Positions 37,984 to 47,028 of a stretch of 64,000 bases of DNA are shown here, one piece after another. The stretch spans positions 1 to 64,000 of the forward strand of contig NZ_QJJP01000004.1 in the NCBI RefSeq assembly GCF_003201565.1, in the 5' to 3' direction. The DNA is from Nitrosomonas sp. Nm84. GTDB taxonomy: Bacteria > Pseudomonadota > Gammaproteobacteria > Burkholderiales > Nitrosomonadaceae. A program made the translations under genes and the position numbers. Position 1 is the first letter of the stretch. Each line of letters starts with the position of its first letter. The notes under the pieces were generated by a model. That model was not told the origin of the DNA and did not search any database. It was given only the letters and a program-made list of their open reading frames with translations.

Positions 37984-39030
37984 ATGAAAAATCCACCAGA
38001 TGTATTAATTGTAGATGATACGCTAGCCAATTTAAAAACGCTGGCAACTATCCTTAAAGAAGAAAACTACAAAATACACCCCGCCACCAGCGGCAAGCTC
38101 GCACTGGATAGCATTAATCATTCCCTTCCGGATCTCATTCTTCTGGATATTCGGATGCCTGATATGGATGGCTACGAAGTCTGCAAAATAATTAGAAATA
38201 TGCCTTCTTGCAACTCCATTCCTATTATCTTTATTAGTGCTTTAGATGATGTATCCGATAAAGTCAAAGCTTTTTCAATGGGTGGAAATGACTATATTAT
38301 TAAACCGTTTCGCGAAGAAGAAGTTAAAGCCAGGGTTGCTACGCATCTCAAAATAAAGTGCTATCAAGACAAGATGGAAGATCTGGTTGCCGCAGCGCTT
38401 AACGAAATCAATGCTCTGAATCATGAAATTATCGAAACCCAAGGTGAATTGCTATTCAGGTTGAGCGAGGTTTGTGAATCTAGATCACGGGAAACAGGTT
38501 CGCATGTTAAGAGAGTCTCGGAATTTTCGTATTTATTCGCAAAACATTATGGTTGCAGCAATGAAGAAGCTGAATTGATTAAATACGCTTCACCCATGCA
38601 TGATATTGGAAAAATCGGAATACCTGATTCCATTTTACACAAGGCTGGCAAGCTGGATCCGGAGGAATGGAGAATCATGCAATCTCATCCAGTGTTAGGG
38701 TATGAGATACTGCATGGCTCACCTCGTCCTCTAATAGCCCTGGCAGCACAAATAGCCTATGAACATCATGAGAAATGGGATGGGGCAGGCTATCCCCGTC
38801 AAATTTCTGGCAATGAAATAAGTTTAGCGGGACGCATCGTCGCATGCGCCGATGTCTTGGATGCGTTGTCATGCGCACGCTGTTATAAACCTGCTTGGGA
38901 GATTGATATGGTCATGACTTATTTTCGTGAGGAATCAGGAAAGCATTTTGATCCTTCCCTCGTTGAAATATTGCTTTCACAGCAAAAAGAATTTTTGAAT
39001 ATAATAGATTTGTACCAAGACAAACTTTAA
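37984..39030 (+). CDS. Response regulator with HD-GYP phosphodiesterase (RpfG-type)
   Basis: This 348-residue protein has a receiver with D11/D12 pair (VDD), D55 (LILLDIRMPD) and K107 (IIKPFR), joined by a helix to an HD-GYP domain. Visible motifs are H206-D207 in MHDIGKIGIPD, HHEKWDGAGYP (261-271) and CADVLDAL. All metal and GYP residues are intact, so it should hydrolyse c-di-GMP. One variation is A268 in place of the more usual S in GSGYP. It is cotranscribed with the YfiR-type hybrid kinase, which is a probable phosphodonor. Confidence 0.93.
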   Translation: MKNPPDVLIVDDTLANLKTLATILKEENYKIHPATSGKLALDSINHSLPDLILLDIRMPDMDGYEVCKIIRNMPSCNSIPIIFISALDDVSDKVKAFSMGGNDYIIKPFREEEVKARVATHLKIKCYQDKMEDLVAAALNEINALNHEIIETQGELLFRLSEVCESRSRETGSHVKRVSEFSYLFAKHYGCSNEEAELIKYASPMHDIGKIGIPDSILHKAGKLDPEEWRIMQSHPVLGYEILHGSPRPLIALAAQIAYEHHEKWDGAGYPRQISGNEISLAGRIVACADVLDALSCARCYKPAWEIDMVMTYFREESGKHFDPSLVEILLSQQKEFLNIIDLYQDKL

Positions 39031-39136
39031 TCAAAAGCATTACAGGCAAGAATTTCATCTGGAGTTGGAACTATCCTCATTTCCCAGAACTTGGAATTTT
39101 CCAATTTCAGGCATTCTGATGGTTGAATCCACGAAA

Positions 39137-41254
39137 TCAATAGCCTTTTTGCAGTGTCAACATCATAGACGCTGGTTCTGTCCAGAACAGACCAGGTTGT
39201 AAAAAATTACGCCGACTCAGCTCATCATCTGCGAGTGCTAGAAGATTATGTCCATCAAGGCGTACATAAAGATCCCGACCGAGTTGTTTTGATAGGCCCA
39301 CATTCCATAATGCCGACGTATCGTATGCATCATCTGGGACTGTAATATTAAGTTTTGCTAATTCATGCTTAAGGCGATCAAAGCTCCAGTTTACAACCAG
39401 TGAACTGGAAGCTTGAAAACCGTTACCCCATTTTTTGTCTAAAATAAGCTTGGACTGATGATCTGGAAATCGATAGAAAACCCGAGCAGTGCTGGCAAAA
39501 TTACGGTCTGTCGTGCCATAACTGTGTAATAGTGTGACGTTGAAGCTATCTGATGTGTAGCGAAGCGTTGCGTCAATTCCTGCATTGCGATAACCATTAT
39601 TGTAATGATCACCCTCACTGTTAGCCCGCCAGTTTAGCCAAGGGGTAACAGTGGCATGAATTTTATCGGTTGGATGATGCTCGTAGGTCAACTCGAGGTT
39701 ATCGACCTTATCGGGTAAAGCCCCTACATGACCGTAAGCGATACGAAAATCGCGTATATCATCTTCGGTTAAGAATCGAACCGCTCTACTGTAAACAACC
39801 TGTAGGGAATTATTATGCTTCAGATCTTTAGTGATAGCGAAACGAGGAGATAGCGATGTGCTGGAATGTTCATGAAAGTCGACACGGCCTCCTGCAAAAA
39901 CGGCCCAATCTTCGCGTGGCTTCCAGTTGATTTCACTAAATATTCCATGATTCAGGATCGTCCAAGGTTCTACTTTACCCGATGTTAGCATAATGGCTTG
40001 ATGATCCCGATCACCTTTTTCAAGGCTGCGCATGCCTAGCCGATTATGCCGAAATTCATAACCCAAAGCAGCTTTAATATTGGAGTCCTGGGGTTCCCAA
40101 CGAATCAGATTACGTGAAACCAAATGATCTTCACGATCGGAACGGCTGGTAAAAACACTTACAGGTGCATTTTGAGCAGAATCCAGCATGTCATAAGAGG
40201 CATTGAGCTCCAGTCGAGTTGCCTCATTGAGTTTGATTTTTCTTGTCAACGAAGCCGTGGCTTGTTGATAAAAATATTGTATTCCATTCGGAAAATCAGC
40301 ACTGAGACCAGGAACCGGTGATGCACTGGCAAGCGGCAAGGCCGTATCGACGGGATTCTTGATACCACCGCGCACATATCGTATCCATGCACTCCACGAT
40401 TCGTCGTCATACTGCGCATGAAACTTATATTTGTTCTGATCTTCGTAGTTTTCCCGCAAATGTGGATTTTGATACGGCACAGGCGAACCGGCAAGAACCT
40501 CGCGTCCATCAAATGTCATACCGGATTGACCTGAAAACAAATGCGCCGAATCACGCGAAACGCCTGGTTGCCAGGCCACGCCCGCATAAATAAACAACCC
40601 CCTGTTATCACCTAACCGCCGCCCATGCCGAAATTCCAGTGTGCTTAAAAACTCATTAAACCCCTGACGTAAATTGATATCCGTACCTGAAAAGCTCAAG
40701 CCGGTATGCGTGGTCACATCGATCAGACCCGTGGTCGCACCATTTCCGCGAATCGATCCGCCAGGCCCGCTTAATACACCGATATGTTGAATATCGCCTA
40801 ATAATGGGATATCGCGCTCTGTATTCGTGCCGCGTTGTGCGACGTGACGCGATTCCAGGCCGTTGACAACATAGAGCAACCGAGAATTCCCCATTTCACC
40901 GCGCATACCAATATTTGGCACGCCAAAATTATCATGGACGACATAAGCGCCGGGCACCAAAGCTTCCAGTGCTTGATTAAGGTCTCTAAATCCATGGTTT
41001 TTTAGCTGATTGCCCTGAATTAATGTAACTGAGCCAGGGATTTCTTTTTGCGATGTTGGTGTTAAGGAAACAGACGGGAAAAACTTTACACTTGAAAGTT
41101 CAGTTAAGGGCAAAGCTAATAATTCCTGCAATACGCGGTTATTACCTGGTCTTTTCGTGGGATGAGACCGACTAGTGGCCCCAGTTGCTTGCAAATTGTA
41201 ACTGCAAAATAATAAAAAAATAGAAAGTTGCGCTAGTAAGATTTTCTTGCCCAT
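39137..41254 (-). CDS. TonB-dependent outer membrane receptor
   Basis: This 705-residue protein has a signal peptide (MGKKILLAQLSIFLLFCSYN...). A plug domain (about 60-190) has GSVTLIQGNQLKNHGFRDLNQALEALVPG, GMRGEMGNSRLLYVVNGLESRHV and IGVLSGPGGSIRGNGATTGLIDVTTH. A beta barrel follows, and the protein ends with an aromatic residue (LTLQKGY). The N-terminal LALPLTELSSVKFFPSVSLTPTSQKEIPGSVT reads like the TonB-box region. The ligand is not readable. It is convergent with the HD-GYP gene, 106 bp apart; receptors of this kind often accompany YfiR-type signalling genes, so it may be the outer-membrane partner. Confidence 0.88.
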   Translation of the reverse strand: MGKKILLAQLSIFLLFCSYNLQATGATSRSHPTKRPGNNRVLQELLALPLTELSSVKFFPSVSLTPTSQKEIPGSVTLIQGNQLKNHGFRDLNQALEALVPGAYVVHDNFGVPNIGMRGEMGNSRLLYVVNGLESRHVAQRGTNTERDIPLLGDIQHIGVLSGPGGSIRGNGATTGLIDVTTHTGLSFSGTDINLRQGFNEFLSTLEFRHGRRLGDNRGLFIYAGVAWQPGVSRDSAHLFSGQSGMTFDGREVLAGSPVPYQNPHLRENYEDQNKYKFHAQYDDESWSAWIRYVRGGIKNPVDTALPLASASPVPGLSADFPNGIQYFYQQATASLTRKIKLNEATRLELNASYDMLDSAQNAPVSVFTSRSDREDHLVSRNLIRWEPQDSNIKAALGYEFRHNRLGMRSLEKGDRDHQAIMLTSGKVEPWTILNHGIFSEINWKPREDWAVFAGGRVDFHEHSSTSLSPRFAITKDLKHNNSLQVVYSRAVRFLTEDDIRDFRIAYGHVGALPDKVDNLELTYEHHPTDKIHATVTPWLNWRANSEGDHYNNGYRNAGIDATLRYTSDSFNVTLLHSYGTTDRNFASTARVFYRFPDHQSKLILDKKWGNGFQASSSLVVNWSFDRLKHELAKLNITVPDDAYDTSALWNVGLSKQLGRDLYVRLDGHNLLALADDELSRRNFLQPGLFWTEPASMMLTLQKGY

Positions 41255-41829
41255 TTTCTGCTATTCTCTTTCTCATGAAAATAAACATACAAAAAATAGT
41301 TCCTTAACTCAAACAGTTTAGTATCGGATTATGCATCAATCAAGATCATATCTAACACATTCCGCAAATTTATGAAATATGAAAACCACACGTGATCTCA
41401 CAGAGCACTAATTTGGTGAGAATTGTAAGAAGATTCAGGCTATATTAATTAAATCAAGCTGGTTCCAATAAGATAAATCTGCTTCATACAGCAAGGATGT
41501 GATCCTGTTATGGTTGCATCTGATATATTTTCTTGGTTAATCACTTTATTGTAAAAAAATAAACTTGTTACGTCCCCAGTTGTTACTGCGACACATAGCA
41601 ATATCAGCGTACTTTATGGGTGTTTTTATGTCAGTACCGCTTGCAGGAAACATTGCGACACCGATGCTATCGATATCATATTCTATGTTTACTTATTAAA
41701 AGTAAAGGCTCTGATAGAATATGAGGGATCTTCTTGGATACTATACATCTGAGGTAATGGAATGGACGCCCGCTATCTTAAACGGCATCGAAGTGCCAAA
41801 GCAGTGATGCAATAAAGCCCACCAAATAG
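41255..41829. other. Intergenic region with little recognisable content
   Basis: This is AT-rich. The short frame at 41762-41812 (MDARYLKRHRSAKAVMQ) has no SD or known pattern; it may be decayed mobile-element DNA. No repeat or structure was recognised otherwise. Confidence 0.4.
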
Positions 41830-41922
41830 TTATGGAGTCACGTCCATCTTCATTTCCGCTAATTCCTGCTTAACTCTGGATGGCTCTAATTCAAGCTCAG
41901 TCAGCGGTTTCTGATGCTTGCC
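41830..41922 (-). pseudogene. IS3-family OrfA remnant
   Basis: The minus strand gives GKHQKPLTELELEPSRVKQ then ELAEMKMDVTP and a stop. This matches the middle of IS3-type OrfA, whose conserved pattern is E-L-E-x-x-R-L-R/K-x-E-L-A-x-x-K. It is about 30 codons long, truncated at both ends. It begins exactly where the PEP-CTERM gene ends. Confidence 0.65.
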
Positions 41923-43337
41923 TACTGTAGCGGGTTCACTTCGTTTGTCGTGCAAGTTTCTTTTCTGCGACGCGCTACAAGACCCAACAGACCAAGTCCT
42001 GTCAACAGCATAATGTAGGCTTCTGGTTCTGGCACTGGCGTAATCGACAAGTGTGCACCTGAGTTGTCGAATGTGAAGTTCGTTCCCAGCCCTGCGTTTA
42101 AACCGTGGAAGCTGACCGTTAAGCTATCCCATCCAGTAATATTATCGGCGAGCAGAAAATTCCAATGATTACCCGCTGAAGCTTGAAAGCCATCGATAAA
42201 ACTGAACAGAACATTGCCTCCGGTAAAATCGACATTGCCGTTAATGGCCAACACGTCATAGAGTCCAGTTCCCGTTCCGGCAATTTCAAAATTAAGATTG
42301 CCGCTGCTGTGAAAATCGCCGTTGAACGTTAATGTACCTGGGGAATTGCCTGGATTGACACTGGCTCCGCTAGCGATGGTAACATCACCTGTGAATGAGC
42401 CGGCTCCGCTCACACTGCCGTTATTGATCTGCAAAGATGCCTGACTGAAGCTGCCGTTATTAATGGTTTCACCGGCATCTTGGGTGAATACGCCAGAACC
42501 GTTAATTGTTTTGGAATTCTCAAGCAGACCGGTATTGGTAAATTTGCCACCATTTTCCAGGGTACCCGTGTTAATTAGGGTACCACTGTTGTCAATTACA
42601 CTCTCTCGAAAATCAGACAAGTCGTTGACAGTATTGCTAAGGATACCCTCATTGTTTAGGATGCCTTCGTTGTTCAGATGGCCGCTGTTGATCAGCGTGT
42701 TATTATTGTTTAGGGTGCCTTGGTTACCGAATCCATCTTCCTCGCCATTGATCAAGGTGCCGTAGTTAGTCAGTTTGCCATCAGTGTTGTTGGCCAGAAA
42801 GCCTGGGTGGTCGAAAAACCCTGCGTTATTCAGGGTGCCGTAATTGTTTAGGATGCCGCTGTTGTGCAAGGTTTGGCCGTTTATCAGTCGACCGTCGATG
42901 TTGTTAGTCAGAATGCCGTAATTGGTCAATCTGACACCCTCAAAAATGAATAGTGAACCGCTATTGTTCAAAGTGCCATAATTATCCGATATGAGATTAT
43001 AGACCAGCTTGTTATTATTATTTAGAGTACCTGTAATGGTGTTGGTTAAGACACCACTCTCTATGAACCCGCTGTTATTTAAGATACCATCATTAATCAG
43101 CGTTCCGTCGCTCAGCCCGCCATTGTTGTTCAAAGTACCTTTATTGGTCAGTGTACCGTCTATGACTATGTCACCATCGGAATCAAAAATGGCGAGATTT
43201 TCTGCATCTGAATCAGAGATAACGATTGTGTTGCCAATGGGATTCGGATTCGGAGCAATCTGATAGGCTTGTATAAGAGTGGAGGTGCTTGTAAGCGCGA
43301 TACTTGCCAGTAGCATAGAAATCTTTGTCATGTTCAT
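41922..43337 (-). CDS. PEP-CTERM surface protein with Asn-rich repeats
   Basis: This 471-residue protein has a signal peptide (MNMTKISMLLASIALTSTST). About 20 tandem units of the type GxLxNxGTLNNNG follow (about 45-300), predicted to form a beta helix; then TGDVTIASGASVNPGNSPGTLTFNGDF, a pattern of autotransporter-like proteins. The end is a PEP-CTERM sorting signal: VPEPEAY, a hydrophobic helix and ARRRK. Exosortase would anchor or process it at the cell surface. The last residues (ETCTTNEVNPLQ) are beyond the usual end and may come from mobile-element DNA next door. SD AAGGAAA. Confidence 0.88.
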   Translation of the reverse strand: MNMTKISMLLASIALTSTSTLIQAYQIAPNPNPIGNTIVISDSDAENLAIFDSDGDIVIDGTLTNKGTLNNNGGLSDGTLINDGILNNSGFIESGVLTNTITGTLNNNNKLVYNLISDNYGTLNNSGSLFIFEGVRLTNYGILTNNIDGRLINGQTLHNSGILNNYGTLNNAGFFDHPGFLANNTDGKLTNYGTLINGEEDGFGNQGTLNNNNTLINSGHLNNEGILNNEGILSNTVNDLSDFRESVIDNSGTLINTGTLENGGKFTNTGLLENSKTINGSGVFTQDAGETINNGSFSQASLQINNGSVSGAGSFTGDVTIASGASVNPGNSPGTLTFNGDFHSSGNLNFEIAGTGTGLYDVLAINGNVDFTGGNVLFSFIDGFQASAGNHWNFLLADNITGWDSLTVSFHGLNAGLGTNFTFDNSGAHLSITPVPEPEAYIMLLTGLGLLGLVARRRKETCTTNEVNPLQ

Positions 43338-43401
43338 GATGTTTCCTTTTATTGATGTCTATAGATTCAGACTCAAAATGATTTATAAGAATCATGGGTG
43401 G

Positions 43402-43487
43402 AGCGTTGAAGAACTGTCTGCGTTGCCGCCAAGGTGTTAAAAACAGGCTCAAGATGTTCATTGGTCACGTATAAACTGCGCATTCTC
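43402..43487. repeat. Interspersed small repeat, truncated copy 1
   Basis: GCGTTGAAGAACTGTCTGCG, then GTTGCCGCC and GTGTTAAAAACAGGCTCAAG and so on, matches the left half of the repeat at 47981-48128. The right end is missing. It lies in the 333-bp region between the PEP-CTERM gene and the dioxygenase gene; the rest of that region (43488-43670) shows nothing else. Confidence 0.75.
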
Positions 43488-43670
43488 GCTATACCCGAAA
43501 TGACAGTCATTTAAAAGCCTTTTCATTGATGAACTCTAAACCATCAGTGATCATAGAATATCTTCTGTAATTTATAGACTACTAAAATTTTTAGTGAGAT
43601 AGCTTGAGGTAAATCAATAAGAATCTGGATTCATTAGCAATATTCAGATTTTTTCTGACTTTGCTGGTGA

Positions 43671-44489
43671 TTAGATTCGCCATAAGAAGGCGCTGGCTTT
43701 TTTTCCTGTGACCTTGCCTTCAAATGCCAGTCCGGCATTTGCTTGGGAAAGCCCAAAACAAACATGCAGCGGTAATAAATGCTCTTCCCTGGGATGGCAA
43801 TAGCGCGCAAAAGGTGCTTGATCCCAATGGATGAGTCGGGTTTCACGTTCTTGCACCGAAAGTTCCGGGTTGGTGCAGGTATCGATCAGCCAGTGTTCGA
43901 AAGCTTCATTTTTTGGATCAGGCGCATTGGCAGTTGGCGAGAAAAAGGCCCTGAGGTTGTGAAAGGAAAAACCGGAACCAATGATCAGTACGTTTTCCTG
44001 TCTTAATTCCGTCAAGGCTTTGCCAATTGCGATGTGCGCTTCGGCGCTGAGATTACTCAGCAATGATAACTGCACACAAGGAATGGTGGCGTCCGGGAAC
44101 ATGATTTTCAGCGGTACGTACAAACCATGATCAAAGCCGCGATGATTATCGAGTTTGGCTGCGATCCCGCCTTGTTGCAACCAGTGGTGCATTTTCTCGG
44201 CGAGAATCGGATCGCCGGGTGCGGGATATTGGATTTGATACGCCGCCGCGGGGAAACCGCGATAGTCGTAGAGCAATGCAGGTGTTTTGCCACTGGTAAT
44301 GGTTACGACAGTTTCTTCCCAATGAGCGCTGATTACTATGATTGCCGAGGGCTTGCCGAGCGTTGGTGCTAAATTTTCCAGGAAACTGACCATATCCTGG
44401 TGGTTTGCATCGCCAAGCAGCGGCAGGGGACCCGCACCGTGGGGAATAAATAGTACAGGACTTAGCATGGCAGCCGGATATTGATCCAT
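43671..44489 (-). CDS. DODA-type extradiol ring-opening dioxygenase (YgiD-like)
   Basis: This 272-residue protein belongs to the class III extradiol dioxygenase family: FIPHGAGPLPLLGD, VISAHWEE, DNHRGFDHGLYVPLKIMFP and GSGFSFHNLR supply the metal-binding His and Glu residues. YgiD-like members open 3,4-dihydroxyphenylalanine in E. coli. Its natural substrate here is unknown. It is downstream of chrA with a 20-bp gap on the same strand, so it may be cotranscribed with chrBA. Confidence 0.88.
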   Translation of the reverse strand: MDQYPAAMLSPVLFIPHGAGPLPLLGDANHQDMVSFLENLAPTLGKPSAIIVISAHWEETVVTITSGKTPALLYDYRGFPAAAYQIQYPAPGDPILAEKMHHWLQQGGIAAKLDNHRGFDHGLYVPLKIMFPDATIPCVQLSLLSNLSAEAHIAIGKALTELRQENVLIIGSGFSFHNLRAFFSPTANAPDPKNEAFEHWLIDTCTNPELSVQERETRLIHWDQAPFARYCHPREEHLLPLHVCFGLSQANAGLAFEGKVTGKKASAFLWRI

Positions 44490-44509
44490 CTTGTCGATGT
44501 TTCCATATT

Positions 44510-45874
44510 TTACAGAATCAGGGTTTTTATCACCAATCCAATGATAGCACTGGCAGCAATCACGTGAATGACACCGAGTTTGAATTTAAACAGTGCAATG
44601 GCGGCAGCCAGCGAAATCAACGCCGAAATCCAGTCGAATGCGCCATCGAAGCCCGCAGGCCATAGTACGTGGTAGCCGAAGAATAGTGCCAGATTCAGAA
44701 TCACACCCACGACAGCGGCGGTGATCGCCGTCAGGGGTGCGGTGAATTTCAGGTCATTATGCGTGGATTCCACCAGCGGGCCGCCCGCCAGGATGAAAAT
44801 GAACGACGGCAGGAACGTGAACCAGGTGACCAGGCAGGCTGCGACAGTTCCGGCCAGCACTACCGATTCTGCTCCGAAAACGGCTTTGACATAGCCGCCT
44901 ACAAAGCCGACGAATGCGACCACCATAATCAGCGGACCGGGTGTGGTTTCACCCAATGCCAGACCATCGATCATTTGCTCGGGCGTGAGCCAGCTATAGT
45001 ATTCCACCGCGCCTTGGTACATATAAGGCAGAACCGCATAGGCACCGCCAAAAGTGACCAGCGCTGCCTTGGTAAAGAACCAGCTCATTTGCGTCAACGT
45101 GTGTTCCCAGCCGTAGGTGGTGGCGAGCAATCCCATTGGAATAGCCCACAGCAGTGCGCCGATCACCGCAATGAGCGCCAATCGTGGCCAGCGATGTTGC
45201 GCATGTTCCGGTGTCGGCGTGTCGTCGTCAATCAATGCTGCGCCGAAGGATTCTTTGGCTTTGCCATGACCGCCACCGGCCCTGAATTTATCCGGTGCAA
45301 TACGGCCACCCACAAAACCAATCAACGCGGCTGCTATGACGATGATTGGGAATGGCACGTGCAGCGCGAAAATCGCGACAAACGATGCCGCTGCAATGGC
45401 CCACAGTACATTGTTTTTCAATGCCCGAGAACCAATGCGGTGAGCCGCCTGCACCACAATAGCCGTCACTGCCGGTTTGATACCGTAAAATAAGCCTGAA
45501 ACAAGAGGGACGTCGCCGAAGGAAATGTAGATCCACGACAGCACGATCAATATGGCCAGCGAAGGCAGCACGAATAGCGCACCGGCGACAATCCCGCCCC
45601 AGGTTCGATGCATCAGCCAACCGATATAGGTAGCGAGCTGTTGCGCTTCCGGTCCAGGTAGCACCATGCAGTAATTGAGTGCATGCAAAAAGCGTTTTTC
45701 GGAAATCCAGCGGCGATTGACCACCAATTCCTGATGCATGATTGAAATTTGCCCCGCTGGTCCGCCAAAGCTGATAAATCCTAGCTTGAGCCAGAATAGA
45801 AATGCCTGCCAGAAACTGACAGAAGGCGCCACGGTAGTGGTCGGTTCAAGCGAAGAAGTTTCAGGCTGATCCAT
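44510..45874 (-). CDS. chrA: Chromate efflux transporter ChrA
   Basis: This 454-residue membrane protein consists of two homologous CHR halves: the first contains LKLGFISFGGPAGQISIMHQELV and PGPEAQQLATYIGW, the second FFTKAALVTFGGAYAVLPYMYQ and GLALGETTPGPLIMVVAFVGF. It exports chromate. It overlaps chrB by 14 nt. Confidence 0.95.
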   Translation of the reverse strand: MDQPETSSLEPTTTVAPSVSFWQAFLFWLKLGFISFGGPAGQISIMHQELVVNRRWISEKRFLHALNYCMVLPGPEAQQLATYIGWLMHRTWGGIVAGALFVLPSLAILIVLSWIYISFGDVPLVSGLFYGIKPAVTAIVVQAAHRIGSRALKNNVLWAIAAASFVAIFALHVPFPIIVIAAALIGFVGGRIAPDKFRAGGGHGKAKESFGAALIDDDTPTPEHAQHRWPRLALIAVIGALLWAIPMGLLATTYGWEHTLTQMSWFFTKAALVTFGGAYAVLPYMYQGAVEYYSWLTPEQMIDGLALGETTPGPLIMVVAFVGFVGGYVKAVFGAESVVLAGTVAACLVTWFTFLPSFIFILAGGPLVESTHNDLKFTAPLTAITAAVVGVILNLALFFGYHVLWPAGFDGAFDWISALISLAAAIALFKFKLGVIHVIAASAIIGLVIKTLIL

Positions 45875-46811
45875 CGTTTGCGGCTCCTTGTTCGAAATTT
45901 TTCAGCAAACCGTCAAATACCGAGCTTGCTGTTTTTAAAAGCTTATCATCGTCGCCAATGGCATGACATAATCCCGCCAACACGCTCTCAATGCCGACGG
46001 CTTCGGGCAGTTGTATGCCGCCGACATCCAGGTAATGCACCAAAGTACCGAGCCGTTTCAGTCCGATCTGCTCCAATCCGAAACTCTCCAGCAGTACTTC
46101 AAACGTAACGCGGTGGTCGATATGCGTAAATCTTGCGCCATCGAAATCAAATCCAAGCGCATCTGCGGGACAGTCTGATGGTGATTTCAGCCACAGAAAT
46201 TTGGCTTTTTTATCGATAAAACTGCGTATTAACCAGGCGCTGGCCAAACGATCTACCCAAGGGCGGTGACGGGTTGCCCATATGCGACCTTGAAAATCGC
46301 TGATCTGGAGACGGTTTATCGTGCGGCGGCTGATCGCATGCGGTTCATCGGGTGTCAGTGCTTGTGCGGTGGCCAGCTCCAGTTCTTGCAATGCGGTGTC
46401 AACTTGCTGCTGATGATTATTGGGAAAAAAATCAATAGCGATCAGACTGGTAAATGCTTTGCGTAATTTGCGCGTTTGCTTGAGTTTCTCCTGTGCGGTA
46501 TCGCTGTTTAGCCCATTGCGCACATCAATGATTTCAGTCAGCAACTTGATGTAATCTCCACTGCGATCAAATAAGTGTACCAGCTCGGTGTGGTCAGGCT
46601 CATTGACATGCAGCACATAGGCAGTGCCGCCGCTTAACTGTACATCGGCAGCAATCATGTTCAGCGTGTTGCAGCAAGATTCCTGATCCGGCATTAAATA
46701 CACGCCATCGCGCAATACAGCGGCACCGGAGGCTTTTAAGGTGCGCCACGAGCGCATGCGCACGGTGGCATTTTCAGTGGGTAACGATAGGATCAGCGCG
46801 ATCAGTTTCAT
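45861..46811 (-). CDS. chrB: Chromate resistance protein ChrB
   Basis: This 316-residue protein has an N-terminal ChrB domain (LSLPTENATVRMRSWRTLKASGAAVLRDGVYLMP) and a C-terminal domain (about 170-310: RIWATRHRPWVDRLASAWLIRSFIDKKAKFLW...FDGARFTHIDHRVTFE). ChrB is a chromate-responsive regulator in other bacteria. Just upstream, TGTAGA (46814-46819) and TCTACA (46844-46849) form an inverted repeat with a 24-nt spacer, a weak candidate for its operator. Confidence 0.92.
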   Translation of the reverse strand: MKLIALILSLPTENATVRMRSWRTLKASGAAVLRDGVYLMPDQESCCNTLNMIAADVQLSGGTAYVLHVNEPDHTELVHLFDRSGDYIKLLTEIIDVRNGLNSDTAQEKLKQTRKLRKAFTSLIAIDFFPNNHQQQVDTALQELELATAQALTPDEPHAISRRTINRLQISDFQGRIWATRHRPWVDRLASAWLIRSFIDKKAKFLWLKSPSDCPADALGFDFDGARFTHIDHRVTFEVLLESFGLEQIGLKRLGTLVHYLDVGGIQLPEAVGIESVLAGLCHAIGDDDKLLKTASSVFDGLLKNFEQGAANDGSA

Positions 46812-47028
46812 AGTGTAGAGATTATGACATATCTGTATCAGTGTCTACAATATAGTGTTGTGTGAGTCTTCTGCATCGAATAGTCAAGATGGTTGCAATC
46901 GTGGAATCGATATTATTTATTTACAGTTTGCAGCAGGCATTTCACCGGATATTAAGCGATCATTCTCAGTATGATATTCTATTCGTGTAGGGGGGTATTA
47001 TTTTAAAAACGAATGGAGGGTCTTTAAC

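Noticed and set aside
44759-45493. A 244-codon plus-strand frame opposite chrA
   Set aside because: It is antisense to a clear chromate transporter. Its composition (Gln, Arg, Cys, His rich) is typical of a shadow frame.
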